From: CAJBIL01 sp044359525
GTDB taxonomy: Bacteria > Pseudomonadota > Gammaproteobacteria > Burkholderiales > Rhodocyclaceae
Direction: 5' to 3'
DNA: 6,130 bases
Assembly: GCA_044359525.1 (NCBI GenBank)
Contig: JBIKLY010000125.1
Location: forward strand, 1-6,130
Under the pieces are notes generated by a model, which was not told the DNA's origin, ran no database searches, and saw only the letters and a program-made list of their open reading frames with translations. The translations under genes were made by a program, and so were the position numbers. Of this stretch, positions 1-6,030 are shown one piece after another (the first letter of the stretch is position 1; each line of letters begins with the position of its first letter).

Positions 1-2
1 TC

Positions 3-62
3 ATCCATTACAACGACGGTGATAAGGAACATACCAAACTGAGCATGTGCCGCCCGCGCTGA
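3..62 (+). CDS. Possible C-terminal tail of a gene entering from the left edge (partial)
   Basis: The frame beginning at base 3 is open for 19 codons and ends at TGA 60-62, reading IHYNDGDKEHTKLSMCRPR. The stretch is too short to name a family. A strong hairpin starts 7 bases after the stop, as expected behind a real gene end, and this is the main support. It could equally be chance reading in a degraded region, since the frame contains only 19 codons within the window. Confidence 0.3.
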   Translation: MHYNDGDKEHTKLSMCRPR

Positions 63-68
63 CCGAAC

Positions 69-100
69 GAGGACTCCTGCTCAATCTGAGCGGAGTCCTC
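69..100. terminator. Long imperfect hairpin, possible terminator-like structure
   Basis: Arms GAGGACTCC (69-77) and GGAGTCCTC (92-100) pair perfectly. Inside them GCTCA (79-83) pairs with TGAGC (87-91) around a 3-base ATC loop, leaving a single unpaired T at 78. That gives a 14-bp stem with one bulge. No run of T follows on either strand, so it is not a standard intrinsic terminator. It may be a processing or mRNA-stabilising structure, or the end of a lost mobile element. It sits between a possible gene end (stop at 60-62) and a truncated toxin gene. Confidence 0.45.
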
Positions 101-105
101 ACACA

Positions 106-198
106 AACGGGTACCTGGCGCTTTACCGCCATGACAAAGGCGCCGGTATGGCACTGATTCTAGCCGTACGCCATCAACGCGAGCAGGATTACCACTGA
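106..198 (+). pseudogene. ParE/RelE-superfamily toxin, C-terminal remnant
   Basis: The frame ending at TGA 196-198 reads GYLALYRHD at codons 109-135 and LILAVRHQREQDYH at 154-195. This matches the last two strands and tail of the ParE-type toxins that end in GYVALYxxD...VxILAVRHQxEAGY (family knowledge, recalled). A complete toxin of this group is about 95-100 residues; only about 30 remain. Upstream, the frame runs into the hairpin at 69-100 and has no toxin-like sequence, so the first two thirds are missing. There is no start codon or ribosome binding site, and no antitoxin gene in the window. It is most likely a dead remnant marking an old rearrangement. Confidence 0.6.
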
Positions 199-380
199 GC
201 GTGCCATTTCCAGCGGCAGCAAGGCTGTGAACCGGCCCTCATGGGGGCGGGAAAACTTGAATGGCCGTTGCGGGGCGATCTGAGAAGATCAGTCGTGCGC
301 GTGTGAGCGGCGGCGTGACACACTGCACAAGCATTGCTCGGCATCAATCACGGCGTACGGATACCCATGATAACGTTCCA
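199..380. other. Gene-poor stretch with no supported gene
   Basis: I see no convincing coding sequence between the toxin remnant and the copied DUF2325 gene end. A 66-codon frame starting at 261 has no good ribosome binding site and an Arg/His-rich composition typical of chance reading. A small hairpin (GATCT, GAGA loop, AGATC, near 279-292) is the only structure seen. An open plus-strand frame at 319-504 runs through the repeat copy, but it has no start signal and no family I recognise. Confidence 0.5.
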
Positions 381-439
381 CCTACTGGAGACGCCCCTCT
401 GCCACGCCAACGCCACTGGCCAGCATTTCGACGCCGCGC
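381..439. repeat. 59-bp direct repeat, left copy: displaced 3' end of a DUF2325 gene
   Basis: This segment matches 3997-4055 in the same orientation at 57 of 59 positions (differences at 395 and 407, both C here and T in the other copy). On the minus strand it encodes RGVEMLASGVGVAEGRLQ followed by TAG (382-384). These are the last residues of the intact DUF2325 protein, with two substitutions (Asp to Gly and Glu to Gly). Upstream of the repeat (440-486) the same frame stays open until a TAG at 487-489, but it no longer resembles the DUF2325 protein. It is therefore a broken gene end. Either the gene was duplicated and mostly lost, or an insertion placed a second copy of the gene end at 3997. 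Confidence 0.85.
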
Positions 440-547
440 CCTTTGCAGGAGTCAGCGATGATGAAGTCGTGTTGCGTGCCAACTGTCTATTCGATTCACT
501 GTGACTGACTACCATTGGCGCCTCATAGGCGGCTGCAGTGCGGCGGA

Positions 548-2737
548 TCAACGGCGCAGGTACGCCCGAAAAAAGTCATCAAACGGAACCGGCCGACCAC
601 GCAGGTAGCCCTGCATTTCATCGCAACCGGCCAGCGTCAAAAAGGTGGATTGCGCCTCGGTTTCCACCCCCTCGGCAATGATGCGTAGCTGCAGGCTGTG
701 GCCCAGCGCAATCACGGCACGGGTGATGGCACCGTCTTCAGCGTCGCCCGGCAGGCCGCGTATAAAACTCTGATCCACCTTGAGCTTGTTGAGCGGCAGT
801 CGCTTGAGGTAGGTCAGCGACGAGTAGCCGGTGCCGAAGTCATCAATCGCCAGGCTCAGACCCATGGCACGCAACTCATGCAGCACCTGAATGCTGTTTT
901 CGGCGTGGCTCATGATGGCGCTCTCGGTGATCTCCAATTCGAGTAGCTTAGGCTCAAGCCGGGTTGCCGCCAGCGTGCTGCGCAGCGAATCAAGAATATC
1001 GCCCCGGCGAAACTCGATGGCCGACACGTTGATGGACAGCACACCCGGTGCCAGGCCCTCGGCAACCCACTGCGCCCATTGGTCGCAGGCTGTGCGTTGG
1101 ACCCATTGGCCCATCTGAATGATGAGTCCGGATTCTTCAGCCAGCGCAATAAAATGGCCTGGCAACACCAGGCCGCGCTGCGGATGTTGCCAGCGCACCA
1201 GCGCTTCAGCACCAATCAGTTCGCCGCTGGACAATGAGAACTGCGGCTGCAGGTAAACACGCAATTCACCGCGCTCGATGGCGCGGTGCAGGTCGGTCTC
1301 CATCTGGAAACGTTCCAGCGAAGAAATGGTCAGGTCGTTGGTGAAAAACTCGTAGGTGTTACGCCCGCGCTGCTTGGCGCGGTACATCGCCACGTCGGCA
1401 TTTCTGATCAGCGAGGTGTCGTCGTCGCCATCCTGCGGAAATAGACTGATGCCGATACTGGCACCAATGAAGAACTCCTGGTCGATGTTGACCGGGAGTG
1501 CGCGCAGGTCATCGAGAATCTTATCGGCGATACGCGATGCATCCGATGGATCGTCAATACCTTCCAAGACAATCAAAAATTCGTCACCGCCGAGGCGCGC
1601 CACGGTGTCGGATTCACGCGTCAGCCTGAAAAAGCGCTGTGCCACTTCGCACAGCACCAGGTCACCCACATGATGACCAAAGGTGTCATTGATGGTTTTG
1701 AAGCGATCCAGATCGACAAACAGCAGGGCCAGGCTGGACTGATCGCGCCGGGCGCGCTGCAACGCGCCTTGTATCCGGTCTTCCAGCAACAGACGGTTGG
1801 GCAGCCCGGTCAGCGGATCATGGTGCGCCTGATAATCAAGCTGCTCCTGCGCCTTTTTGATGGCGCTGCTGTCCGAGAACACGCCAACGTATTGAATCAG
1901 ATTGCCAGCCGGCTCTTTGACGGCGGTGATCGTCAGCCACACGGGAAAAACGCTGCCATTCTTGCGCTTGTTCCATAGTTCGCCTCGCCAGCGTCCGTTG
2001 CGCACGATCGAGTCCCACATGTCGCAGTAAAACGTCGGGCTCTGGCGGCCGGACTGCAAGATACGCAAGTTGAGGCCGACTACCTCGGCTTCGGTATAGC
2101 CAGTGATCTCGGTGAAGGCACGGTTGATGGCCAGAATACTGCCATCCGGCGCGGTGATGCTCACGGCGTCGGCGGTGCTGTCAAACACGGTGGCCGCTTG
2201 CTGCAGATGCGCTTCGAACTGCTTGCGCTTGACAATATCCAGCCCCATTTCACCAATCAAACTGGCAAGACGCGTGAAGAAATCCATCAATGAGCGAACT
2301 TTGTCTTCAGAAAATACGGGAGCCCGATTCAGTGCTTCAAGATAAGACGCTTTGTCGAAGCCAAACTCTTCCGCCTGGCGCACAAAGAAGTCCTTATCCG
2401 GTTCAGAAAAAAAGAACTGCCCGGTAAAGAAGTTGGCCACATGCACACCACCTATAACAAGGGGGACGGCGACGTCGACCAGTCCGTTCTTGCATTTGTA
2501 GACGTTGTACGCTTGCCCTTTGCTCAACTGCCTGGCGAGGGCAGTATCGCTTTCATGACAACGCTTCGCGGTCAGAGGCTGGACCCGGTGAAATTTGGTG
2601 CAGATATCCTGCCACCCGGTCGCGACGAGAATATTCCCCTCCAGGTCGAGGATTGCAGTCACCGCGCCCGTCACCCCGGTAAAGCTCTCACAAAGTGATT
2701 GCAACTCCCCGATGACAAACAAATCCGAAAATTTCAT
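548..2737 (-). CDS. PocR-PAS-GGDEF-EAL c-di-GMP signalling protein
   Basis: A 729-residue protein with no signal peptide or membrane segment, so a cytosolic sensor. Domains: PocR sensory domain (about 5-165; Cys46, Cys60 and Cys82; NGLVDVAVPLVIGG then ANFFTGQFFF), PAS with PAC tail (about 178-295), GGDEF diguanylate cyclase (about 300-465; GGDEF 383-387; RESD inhibitory I-site at 374-377, five residues upstream) and EAL phosphodiesterase (about 475-725; EAL 511-513, LEITE 601-605, IDDFGTGYSS 631-640, KVDQSF 653-658, AEGVET 688-693). All signature residues of both enzyme domains are present, so it may make or degrade c-di-GMP depending on the PocR/PAS signal. PocR domains are predicted to bind small hydrocarbon derivatives such as propanediol; the ligand here is inferred from the divergent glycerol dehydrogenase gene. 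ATG at 2737 was chosen because PocR homology begins at once; the ribosome binding site (GCGGAA) is weak. Confidence 0.95.
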   Translation of the reverse strand: MKFSDLFVIGELQSLCESFTGVTGAVTAILDLEGNILVATGWQDICTKFHRVQPLTAKRCHESDTALARQLSKGQAYNVYKCKNGLVDVAVPLVIGGVHVANFFTGQFFFSEPDKDFFVRQAEEFGFDKASYLEALNRAPVFSEDKVRSLMDFFTRLASLIGEMGLDIVKRKQFEAHLQQAATVFDSTADAVSITAPDGSILAINRAFTEITGYTEAEVVGLNLRILQSGRQSPTFYCDMWDSIVRNGRWRGELWNKRKNGSVFPVWLTITAVKEPAGNLIQYVGVFSDSSAIKKAQEQLDYQAHHDPLTGLPNRLLLEDRIQGALQRARRDQSSLALLFVDLDRFKTINDTFGHHVGDLVLCEVAQRFFRLTRESDTVARLGGDEFLIVLEGIDDPSDASRIADKILDDLRALPVNIDQEFFIGASIGISLFPQDGDDDTSLIRNADVAMYRAKQRGRNTYEFFTNDLTISSLERFQMETDLHRAIERGELRVYLQPQFSLSSGELIGAEALVRWQHPQRGLVLPGHFIALAEESGLIIQMGQWVQRTACDQWAQWVAEGLAPGVLSINVSAIEFRRGDILDSLRSTLAATRLEPKLLELEITESAIMSHAENSIQVLHELRAMGLSLAIDDFGTGYSSLTYLKRLPLNKLKVDQSFIRGLPGDAEDGAITRAVIALGHSLQLRIIAEGVETEAQSTFLTLAGCDEMQGYLRGRPVPFDDFFRAYLRR

Positions 2738-2868
2738 GGACGATTTCCGCTTCTCTGAGTAGACGGATCATACCCCTGACAGAAGCAGACCAGCACTTAC
2801 TGATTTGTACTATATTGTCTCAGGCTTGCACTATGAAATTTCCAAGGAAAATCCGGGAGAAAGAACTC
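2738..2868. promoter_or_regulatory. Shared divergent promoter region between the c-di-GMP gene and gldA
   Basis: 131 bp separate the two divergent starts. Possible -10 elements are TATATT (2811-2816, plus strand, toward gldA) and TATGAT (minus strand, 2767-2772, toward the sensor gene). Neither has a convincing -35 at normal spacing, so an activator may be needed. I found no clear operator palindrome and no sigma-54 site. Assigning promoters here is tentative. Confidence 0.35.
2855..2859 (+). promoter_or_regulatory. Ribosome binding site deciding the gldA start
   Basis: GGGAG lies nine bases before ATG 2869. It selects this start over the in-frame TTG at 2815 and ATG at 2833. Confidence 0.7.
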
Positions 2869-3957
2869 ATGTTGAAACTGATGAGAGCGCCATCGCGCTA
2901 TGTGCAGGGAAAAGACGCACTTCTGGAGGCGTATGAGCACACCAAAGAACTCGGCAAGTCCTTCCTGTTTGTGTGTAGCCGAAGCGGCAGCAACGCGGCA
3001 AGACCAAAAATCGAAAAAAGTTTCGACGGCCAGGCGTCGACAATTCTTTTTGAAATCTTTGGCGGCATCAGTTCCATCGGTGAGATAGAACGAATACGGC
3101 AAATTGTTCGGGACAAAAATATTGACGTGGTTGTCGCTGTGGGCGGCGGCAACGCAATCGATACCGCCAAAGCCACGGCGTACTACGAAAAACTGCCCAT
3201 CGTTATCATGCCGACTATCGCATCGACCGATGCGCCCTGTACCGGGCTTTCGGTGATCTACAAAGACGATGGCTCATTTTCAAATTACATTTTTTATCCG
3301 ACCAACCCCAATGTAGTGATCGTTGATACTGCGTTAATCGCAAAAGCGCCGGTACGTTTCCTTGTTGCGGGGATGGGCGATGCCCTCGGCACCTACTTCG
3401 AGGCGCGTGCCTGCGTCAAAACAAATTCGCGTAATTTGGTAAACGGGGGCATCACCCGGTCAGCCATGGCGCTCTGCAAACTCTGCTACGAAACGCTCAT
3501 CGCCGACGGCTACCAGGCGAAACTGGCCGTAGAACGCGGCGCGCTGACGCCTGCCGTCGAAAACATCATTGAGGCAAATACCTACCTTTCAGGTGTTGGC
3601 GCCGACAATGGCGGGCTTGCCGTTGCCCATGCCATGCACAACGGCTTCACTGCACTGGAAGAATGCCGCGATTCGATGCATGGAGAACTCGTCGCGATGG
3701 GAACCATCGTGCAACTCGTCATCGAAAATGCCCCGAAGGCAGAAGTCTCAGAAGTGATCGAATTCTGCGTTTCTGTCGGACTGCCCGTAACGCTTGCGCA
3801 GATTGGCATCAAGAATTTTTCCCGGCTTCGTATGGCAACAGAGAAGGCCTGCCAGCCTGGTGAAACGATCCATAACATGCTCGGCGACGTCGCACCCGAT
3901 GAGCTTTACGACGCGCTGATCGCGGCTGATGCATTGGGCAAAACCTACTGCGCATAA
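2869..3957 (+). CDS. gldA: Glycerol dehydrogenase, NAD-dependent, zinc-containing
   Basis: A 362-residue enzyme of the iron/zinc-dependent polyol dehydrogenase superfamily, expected to oxidise glycerol to dihydroxyacetone with NAD; relatives also act on 1,2-propanediol, hydroxyacetone and methylglyoxal. Visible motifs: nucleotide-binding GGG at 92-94 followed by DTAK 98-101, the IASTDAPC segment (117-124), NPNVVIVDT (146-154), EANTYLSGVG (235-244). The zinc ligands Asp171, His254 and His271 fall at the same residue numbers as recalled for E. coli GldA (367 aa), and the two align ungapped from residue 1. That fixes the start at ATG 2869, supported by GGGAG (2855-2859) nine bases upstream; earlier in-frame TTG 2815 and ATG 2833 would add a tail the family lacks. 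The gene is divergent from the PocR sensor gene and convergent with the DUF2325 gene. Base composition looks more A/T-rich than the downstream operon (by eye). Glycerol is the likeliest but not the only possible substrate. Confidence 0.93.
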   Translation: MLKLMRAPSRYVQGKDALLEAYEHTKELGKSFLFVCSRSGSNAARPKIEKSFDGQASTILFEIFGGISSIGEIERIRQIVRDKNIDVVVAVGGGNAIDTAKATAYYEKLPIVIMPTIASTDAPCTGLSVIYKDDGSFSNYIFYPTNPNVVIVDTALIAKAPVRFLVAGMGDALGTYFEARACVKTNSRNLVNGGITRSAMALCKLCYETLIADGYQAKLAVERGALTPAVENIIEANTYLSGVGADNGGLAVAHAMHNGFTALEECRDSMHGELVAMGTIVQLVIENAPKAEVSEVIEFCVSVGLPVTLAQIGIKNFSRLRMATEKACQPGETIHNMLGDVAPDELYDALIAADALGKTYCA

Positions 3958-3996
3958 AGTCTCTTCGAGGGAACTCTATTCGTAATCAGAATGACG

Positions 3997-4055
3997 CCTA
4001 CTGGAGACGCTCCTCTGCCACGTCAACGCCACTGGCCAGCATTTCGACGCCGCGC
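3997..4055. repeat. 59-bp direct repeat, right copy: 3' end of the intact DUF2325 gene
   Basis: Identical at 57 of 59 positions to 381-439, same orientation, 3,616 bp away. This copy is continuous with the complete gene. The sequence between the copies (440-3996) contains exactly the PocR-GGDEF-EAL gene, gldA and a short non-coding strip. Confidence 0.85.
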
Positions 4056-5335
4056 GCAAAGCTGGTGACGCCCGCCCGTTTGAGATAGACGCACGGTTTG
4101 TTGTGGCGTTTGCAGTACTCCTTGAGCTTCCAGTAGGCGGCGTGGCTGATGCATCCCGCCTGGCAGACGACGGCGTCGGCGCTGGCCAGTGTCGCTTCGA
4201 GGCGCTTCGGGTTGTCTTCAAGGCCACCGTCGTGATGCAGGAAACGACCGCCAAGCCCTTCGACGAGGCCGCGATAGTGGCTGACGAGGTTTTCCCGCCC
4301 GCCGATGCAGAGCAGGCAGCGACCATCAAGGCGTGCCGCCAGCGGCCCGGCGGCGCAGCTGCTGCAGTCGCTCAGGGTGCCACAGGCGGATGTTGCCGCA
4401 AACGTCGCCAGCTCGCCCAGCGCCGCCTCGGCGACCTGCCGCTCGATCCGCAGCTCCTTCAGTTCCGCCTCGGCCGCATCGAGCCGGCGCTGCAAGCCGA
4501 CGCGCTCGCTGCGCTGCGTTTCGAGCTTGCGCTCGGCGGCATCGGCGCGCCGCCGCCACTCGAGTTCGGCAGTGCGCGAGCGTTGCAGATCGTTACCCTG
4601 CGCCTCCAGCCGGTGACGTGCCGCCGCGTGCTCGCTGGCGGCACAAAGCGCATCGGAGAGCTGTTTGTCACGGCTTCGCAGTTCGACCTCAAGCTCGCTT
4701 TGCCGGCGCAACAAACGCTCGCGCTCGCGTCTGGACTCAACAAGATTTCTCGCCAGGTCGATTTCAAGCGCTGCCAGGCGCTTCAGATCGGCGCGATGTC
4801 CGCCGCCGACCTGGTGCGAAAGCATGTGGATTTCGCCGTAAATCGCCTTGTCGGTCGCTTCGTCGCACGCCGGATGCGTCAGCGCCGCCCACAGTGCGCC
4901 GGCCACTTCGCCGGCAGCCGCCGTTTTCCGCCACAGGGCGAGCAGGCCGGCGGCATCGCGCTGGGCGGCAAAGCGGGCGACGACCGGTGCAAAACGCCGC
5001 TCCAGCGCGCGCTGGATGATTTCGGCGAAATCGCAACGTTGCTGCGACTCGCCGACCGCATGCACGTGCAGCGAATAGTCGGATATCGGTTTTTCATCGA
5101 GGCCCGCGCGCCTTGCCAGACGGCGCAATTCATCCATTGGCAGGCAAGTGCCGATGACCGGGCAATGCTGGCGGTGGTTGAGCTCCCACAGCTTGTGCCG
5201 GCGCGATGCACTGCGCGCGGCCGCAGGTATTGGCGGCAGATCGACCTGCAGCGCGAGTGACAACGGATTGAGCGCCAGCGCCGAGGTTGCGCCGGGCGCG
5301 GCAGGTTGATGTTCGACTGACGGGTGCAGGCACAT
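3998..5335 (-). CDS. DUF2325 domain protein with long central coiled coil
   Basis: A 445-residue soluble protein of unknown function. The N-terminal part (about 47-180) has HCPVIGTC at 57-64 and a His-bearing GEIHMLSHQVG segment (His170, His174, His180 nearby). Residues about 185-310 are Arg/Glu/Leu-rich with heptad character, a probable coiled coil. A CGTLSDCSSC cluster (Cys318, 324, 327) leads into the C-terminal DUF2325 domain (about 338-435: CLLCIGGRENL 340-350, HDGGLEDN 368-375, ADAVVCQAGCISHAAYWKLK 386-405). The many Cys and His residues could bind metal or respond to redox; this is inference. It is the last gene of a Fur-controlled operon, nine bases after the 99-aa gene. AGGA (5343-5346), overlapping the previous stop, is seven bases before ATG 5335. 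It runs convergently toward gldA with 40 bp between stops and no clear terminator. Its last 59 bp recur at 381-439. Confidence 0.88.
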   Translation of the reverse strand: MCLHPSVEHQPAAPGATSALALNPLSLALQVDLPPIPAAARSASRRHKLWELNHRQHCPVIGTCLPMDELRRLARRAGLDEKPISDYSLHVHAVGESQQRCDFAEIIQRALERRFAPVVARFAAQRDAAGLLALWRKTAAAGEVAGALWAALTHPACDEATDKAIYGEIHMLSHQVGGGHRADLKRLAALEIDLARNLVESRRERERLLRRQSELEVELRSRDKQLSDALCAASEHAAARHRLEAQGNDLQRSRTAELEWRRRADAAERKLETQRSERVGLQRRLDAAEAELKELRIERQVAEAALGELATFAATSACGTLSDCSSCAAGPLAARLDGRCLLCIGGRENLVSHYRGLVEGLGGRFLHHDGGLEDNPKRLEATLASADAVVCQAGCISHAAYWKLKEYCKRHNKPCVYLKRAGVTSFARGVEMLASGVDVAEERLQ

Positions 5336-5344
5336 GACATGATC

Positions 5345-5644
5345 CTAATGACTTTGTTTGGCGGTGGCGAAAGTGCCTGGCAAGGCCAGCGGGCACCACT
5401 CGGCTTCAAGGTGGGCGGCCAGCTGGCGCAGGACGGGATCGGCATCCGGATGGGCGCGCAGGGTACGGCAGTGGCAGACAATGCAACTCGCCAGGGAAGG
5501 ACAGCCACGACTGCGGTAGGCGTTGAGCAGCAGAATCAGTCCGGCGGTTATCAATTCCGGCCGGCTGAGCGTGGAATTTTTTGCCGGGCTAACGGAATCA
5601 GCTTCAAAACCCGTGCAGGGCAAGTGCAGGTCGCGGCAGTTCAT
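5345..5644 (-). CDS. Small Cys-rich protein, paralogous to the preceding gene product
   Basis: A 99-residue protein of no family I can name. Cysteines are at 3, 10, 48, 54, 57, 59 and 84, with His58 and His65, giving a compact CPSLASCIVCHC stretch (48-59) that could hold a metal or a disulfide. Residues 35-86 align without a gap to residues 17-68 of the 75-aa protein upstream: shared are Tyr (43), CPxLAxxI (48-55), Leu62, Asp69, Leu72, Leu79, Trp83 and Leu86. A short hydrophobic stretch (LITAGLILLL, 31-40) looks like an amphipathic or buried helix rather than a membrane anchor. ATG 5644 overlaps the upstream TGA by four bases (ATGA) and has GGAG (5652-5655) seven bases ahead, implying coupled translation. 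An in-frame ATG at 5728 would lie deep inside the upstream gene and is unlikely. The iron-regulated promoter upstream suggests a role in iron limitation. Confidence 0.8.
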   Translation of the reverse strand: MNCRDLHLPCTGFEADSVSPAKNSTLSRPELITAGLILLLNAYRSRGCPSLASCIVCHCRTLRAHPDADPVLRQLAAHLEAEWCPLALPGTFATAKQSH

Positions 5645-5868
5645 GACGCTTCTCCGGCCTGCGACAGTTTCCACCAGCGATAGCGCAAACGGCTTGAGAC
5701 ACCCGCCAGAGAGGAATCCGGGCCGCACTGGCGCTCCAGCGCGAGCAGTTCGCCGGCAATCAGGGCAGCGAGCATCGGGCAGCGGTATTCCATATATTCG
5801 GTCATCAGAAAAAGTGCTGTGGCCGACAGGGTTTCAGCGTCGACACGTTGTTCCGGGGTAGCGGACAT
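5641..5868 (-). CDS. Small protein with CPMLAALI motif, first gene of the Fur-controlled operon
   Basis: A 75-residue soluble protein of unknown function, probably mostly helical. It contains Cys30 in RCPMLAALI (29-37), Cys48, and a WW pair at 65-66. The start is ATG 5868, because AAAGGAGT (5873-5880) gives a near-perfect ribosome binding site five bases upstream. An in-frame ATG at 5985 would extend it by 39 residues, but that extension would be encoded across the promoter and Fur box and is rejected. The ungapped match to the next gene's product points to tandem duplication and divergence; this copy has far fewer cysteines. Its stop overlaps the next start by four bases. Nothing in it indicates enzymatic activity; a partner or regulatory role is possible but unproven. 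Confidence 0.82.
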   Translation of the reverse strand: MSATPEQRVDAETLSATALFLMTEYMEYRCPMLAALIAGELLALERQCGPDSSLAGVSSRLRYRWWKLSQAGEAS

Positions 5869-5872
5869 GAAC

Positions 5873-5880
5873 ACTCCTTT
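5873..5880 (-). promoter_or_regulatory. Strong ribosome binding site of the 75-aa gene
   Basis: AAAGGAGT on the minus strand, five bases before ATG 5868. It fixes the start of the first gene in the operon. Confidence 0.8.
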
Positions 5881-5910
5881 GCGCAATTGATTTTTCTCGG
5901 CCTCGCTTAG

Positions 5911-5939
5911 ATGATAATGATTCTCATTTGAAAAGACAA
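5911..5939 (-). promoter_or_regulatory. Sigma-70-type promoter of the three-gene operon
   Basis: On the minus strand, -35 TTGTCT (5934-5939; four of six consensus bases) and -10 TATCAT (5911-5916; five of six) are separated by exactly 17 bp. Transcription would begin near 5903-5905, about 35 bases before ATG 5868. The spacer and -10 are covered by a Fur box. Confidence 0.7.
5913..5931. promoter_or_regulatory. Fur box (iron-responsive operator)
   Basis: GATAATGATTCTCATTTGA matches the classical 19-bp Fur consensus GATAATGATAATCATTATC at 14 of 19 positions, with an AATGA/TCATT inverted core (5916-5928). It lies over the spacer and part of the -10 of the operon promoter, the usual position for repression by Fur with ferrous iron. 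It is the only strong operator seen in the window. Confidence 0.8.
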
Positions 5940-6030
5940 GCTCCGGCTTGACCGACGCGCAGCAGTGCGCGGCACGACGGTGCATTCGCTGAAGCAGGAT
6001 TGTTTATCCTAGAAAGCTCAGTTATTCACC

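Noticed and set aside
319..504. Plus-strand frame through the left repeat copy with protein-like composition (ITFHLLETPL..., AGVSDDEVVLRAN...)
   Set aside because: It has no start signal, and a third of it is the antisense of a DUF2325 gene end. I could not match the rest to any family, so it is not listed as a gene.
458..508. 16-residue open frame (MMKSCCVPTV...) with AGGAG six bases upstream
   Set aside because: The ribosome-binding match is good, but the frame is very short, lies in decayed DNA next to the repeat junction, and has no recognisable relative.
2815..2829. Possible sigma-54 promoter before gldA (TTGC at 2826-2829)
   Set aside because: The required GG of the -24 element is missing at the correct spacing, with few matches overall.
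2815..2868. Earlier gldA starts at TTG 2815 or ATG 2833
   Set aside because: They add residues not found in GldA. ATG 2869 has GGGAG at good spacing and makes residue numbers coincide with E. coli GldA as remembered.
3958..3997. Bidirectional terminator between gldA and the DUF2325 gene
   Set aside because: Only a weak stem with mismatches and wobble pairs around TTC can be drawn, and there is no T-run on either side.
4103..5260. 385-codon open frame on the plus strand, antisense to the DUF2325 gene
   Set aside because: It lies wholly inside the better-supported minus-strand gene, lacks a ribosome binding site and family motifs, and is the usual shadow of GC-rich third-position bias.
5869..5985. 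39-residue N-terminal extension of the 75-aa protein from ATG 5985
   Set aside because: The extension would be read across the promoter and Fur box, while ATG 5868 has a near-perfect ribosome binding site.
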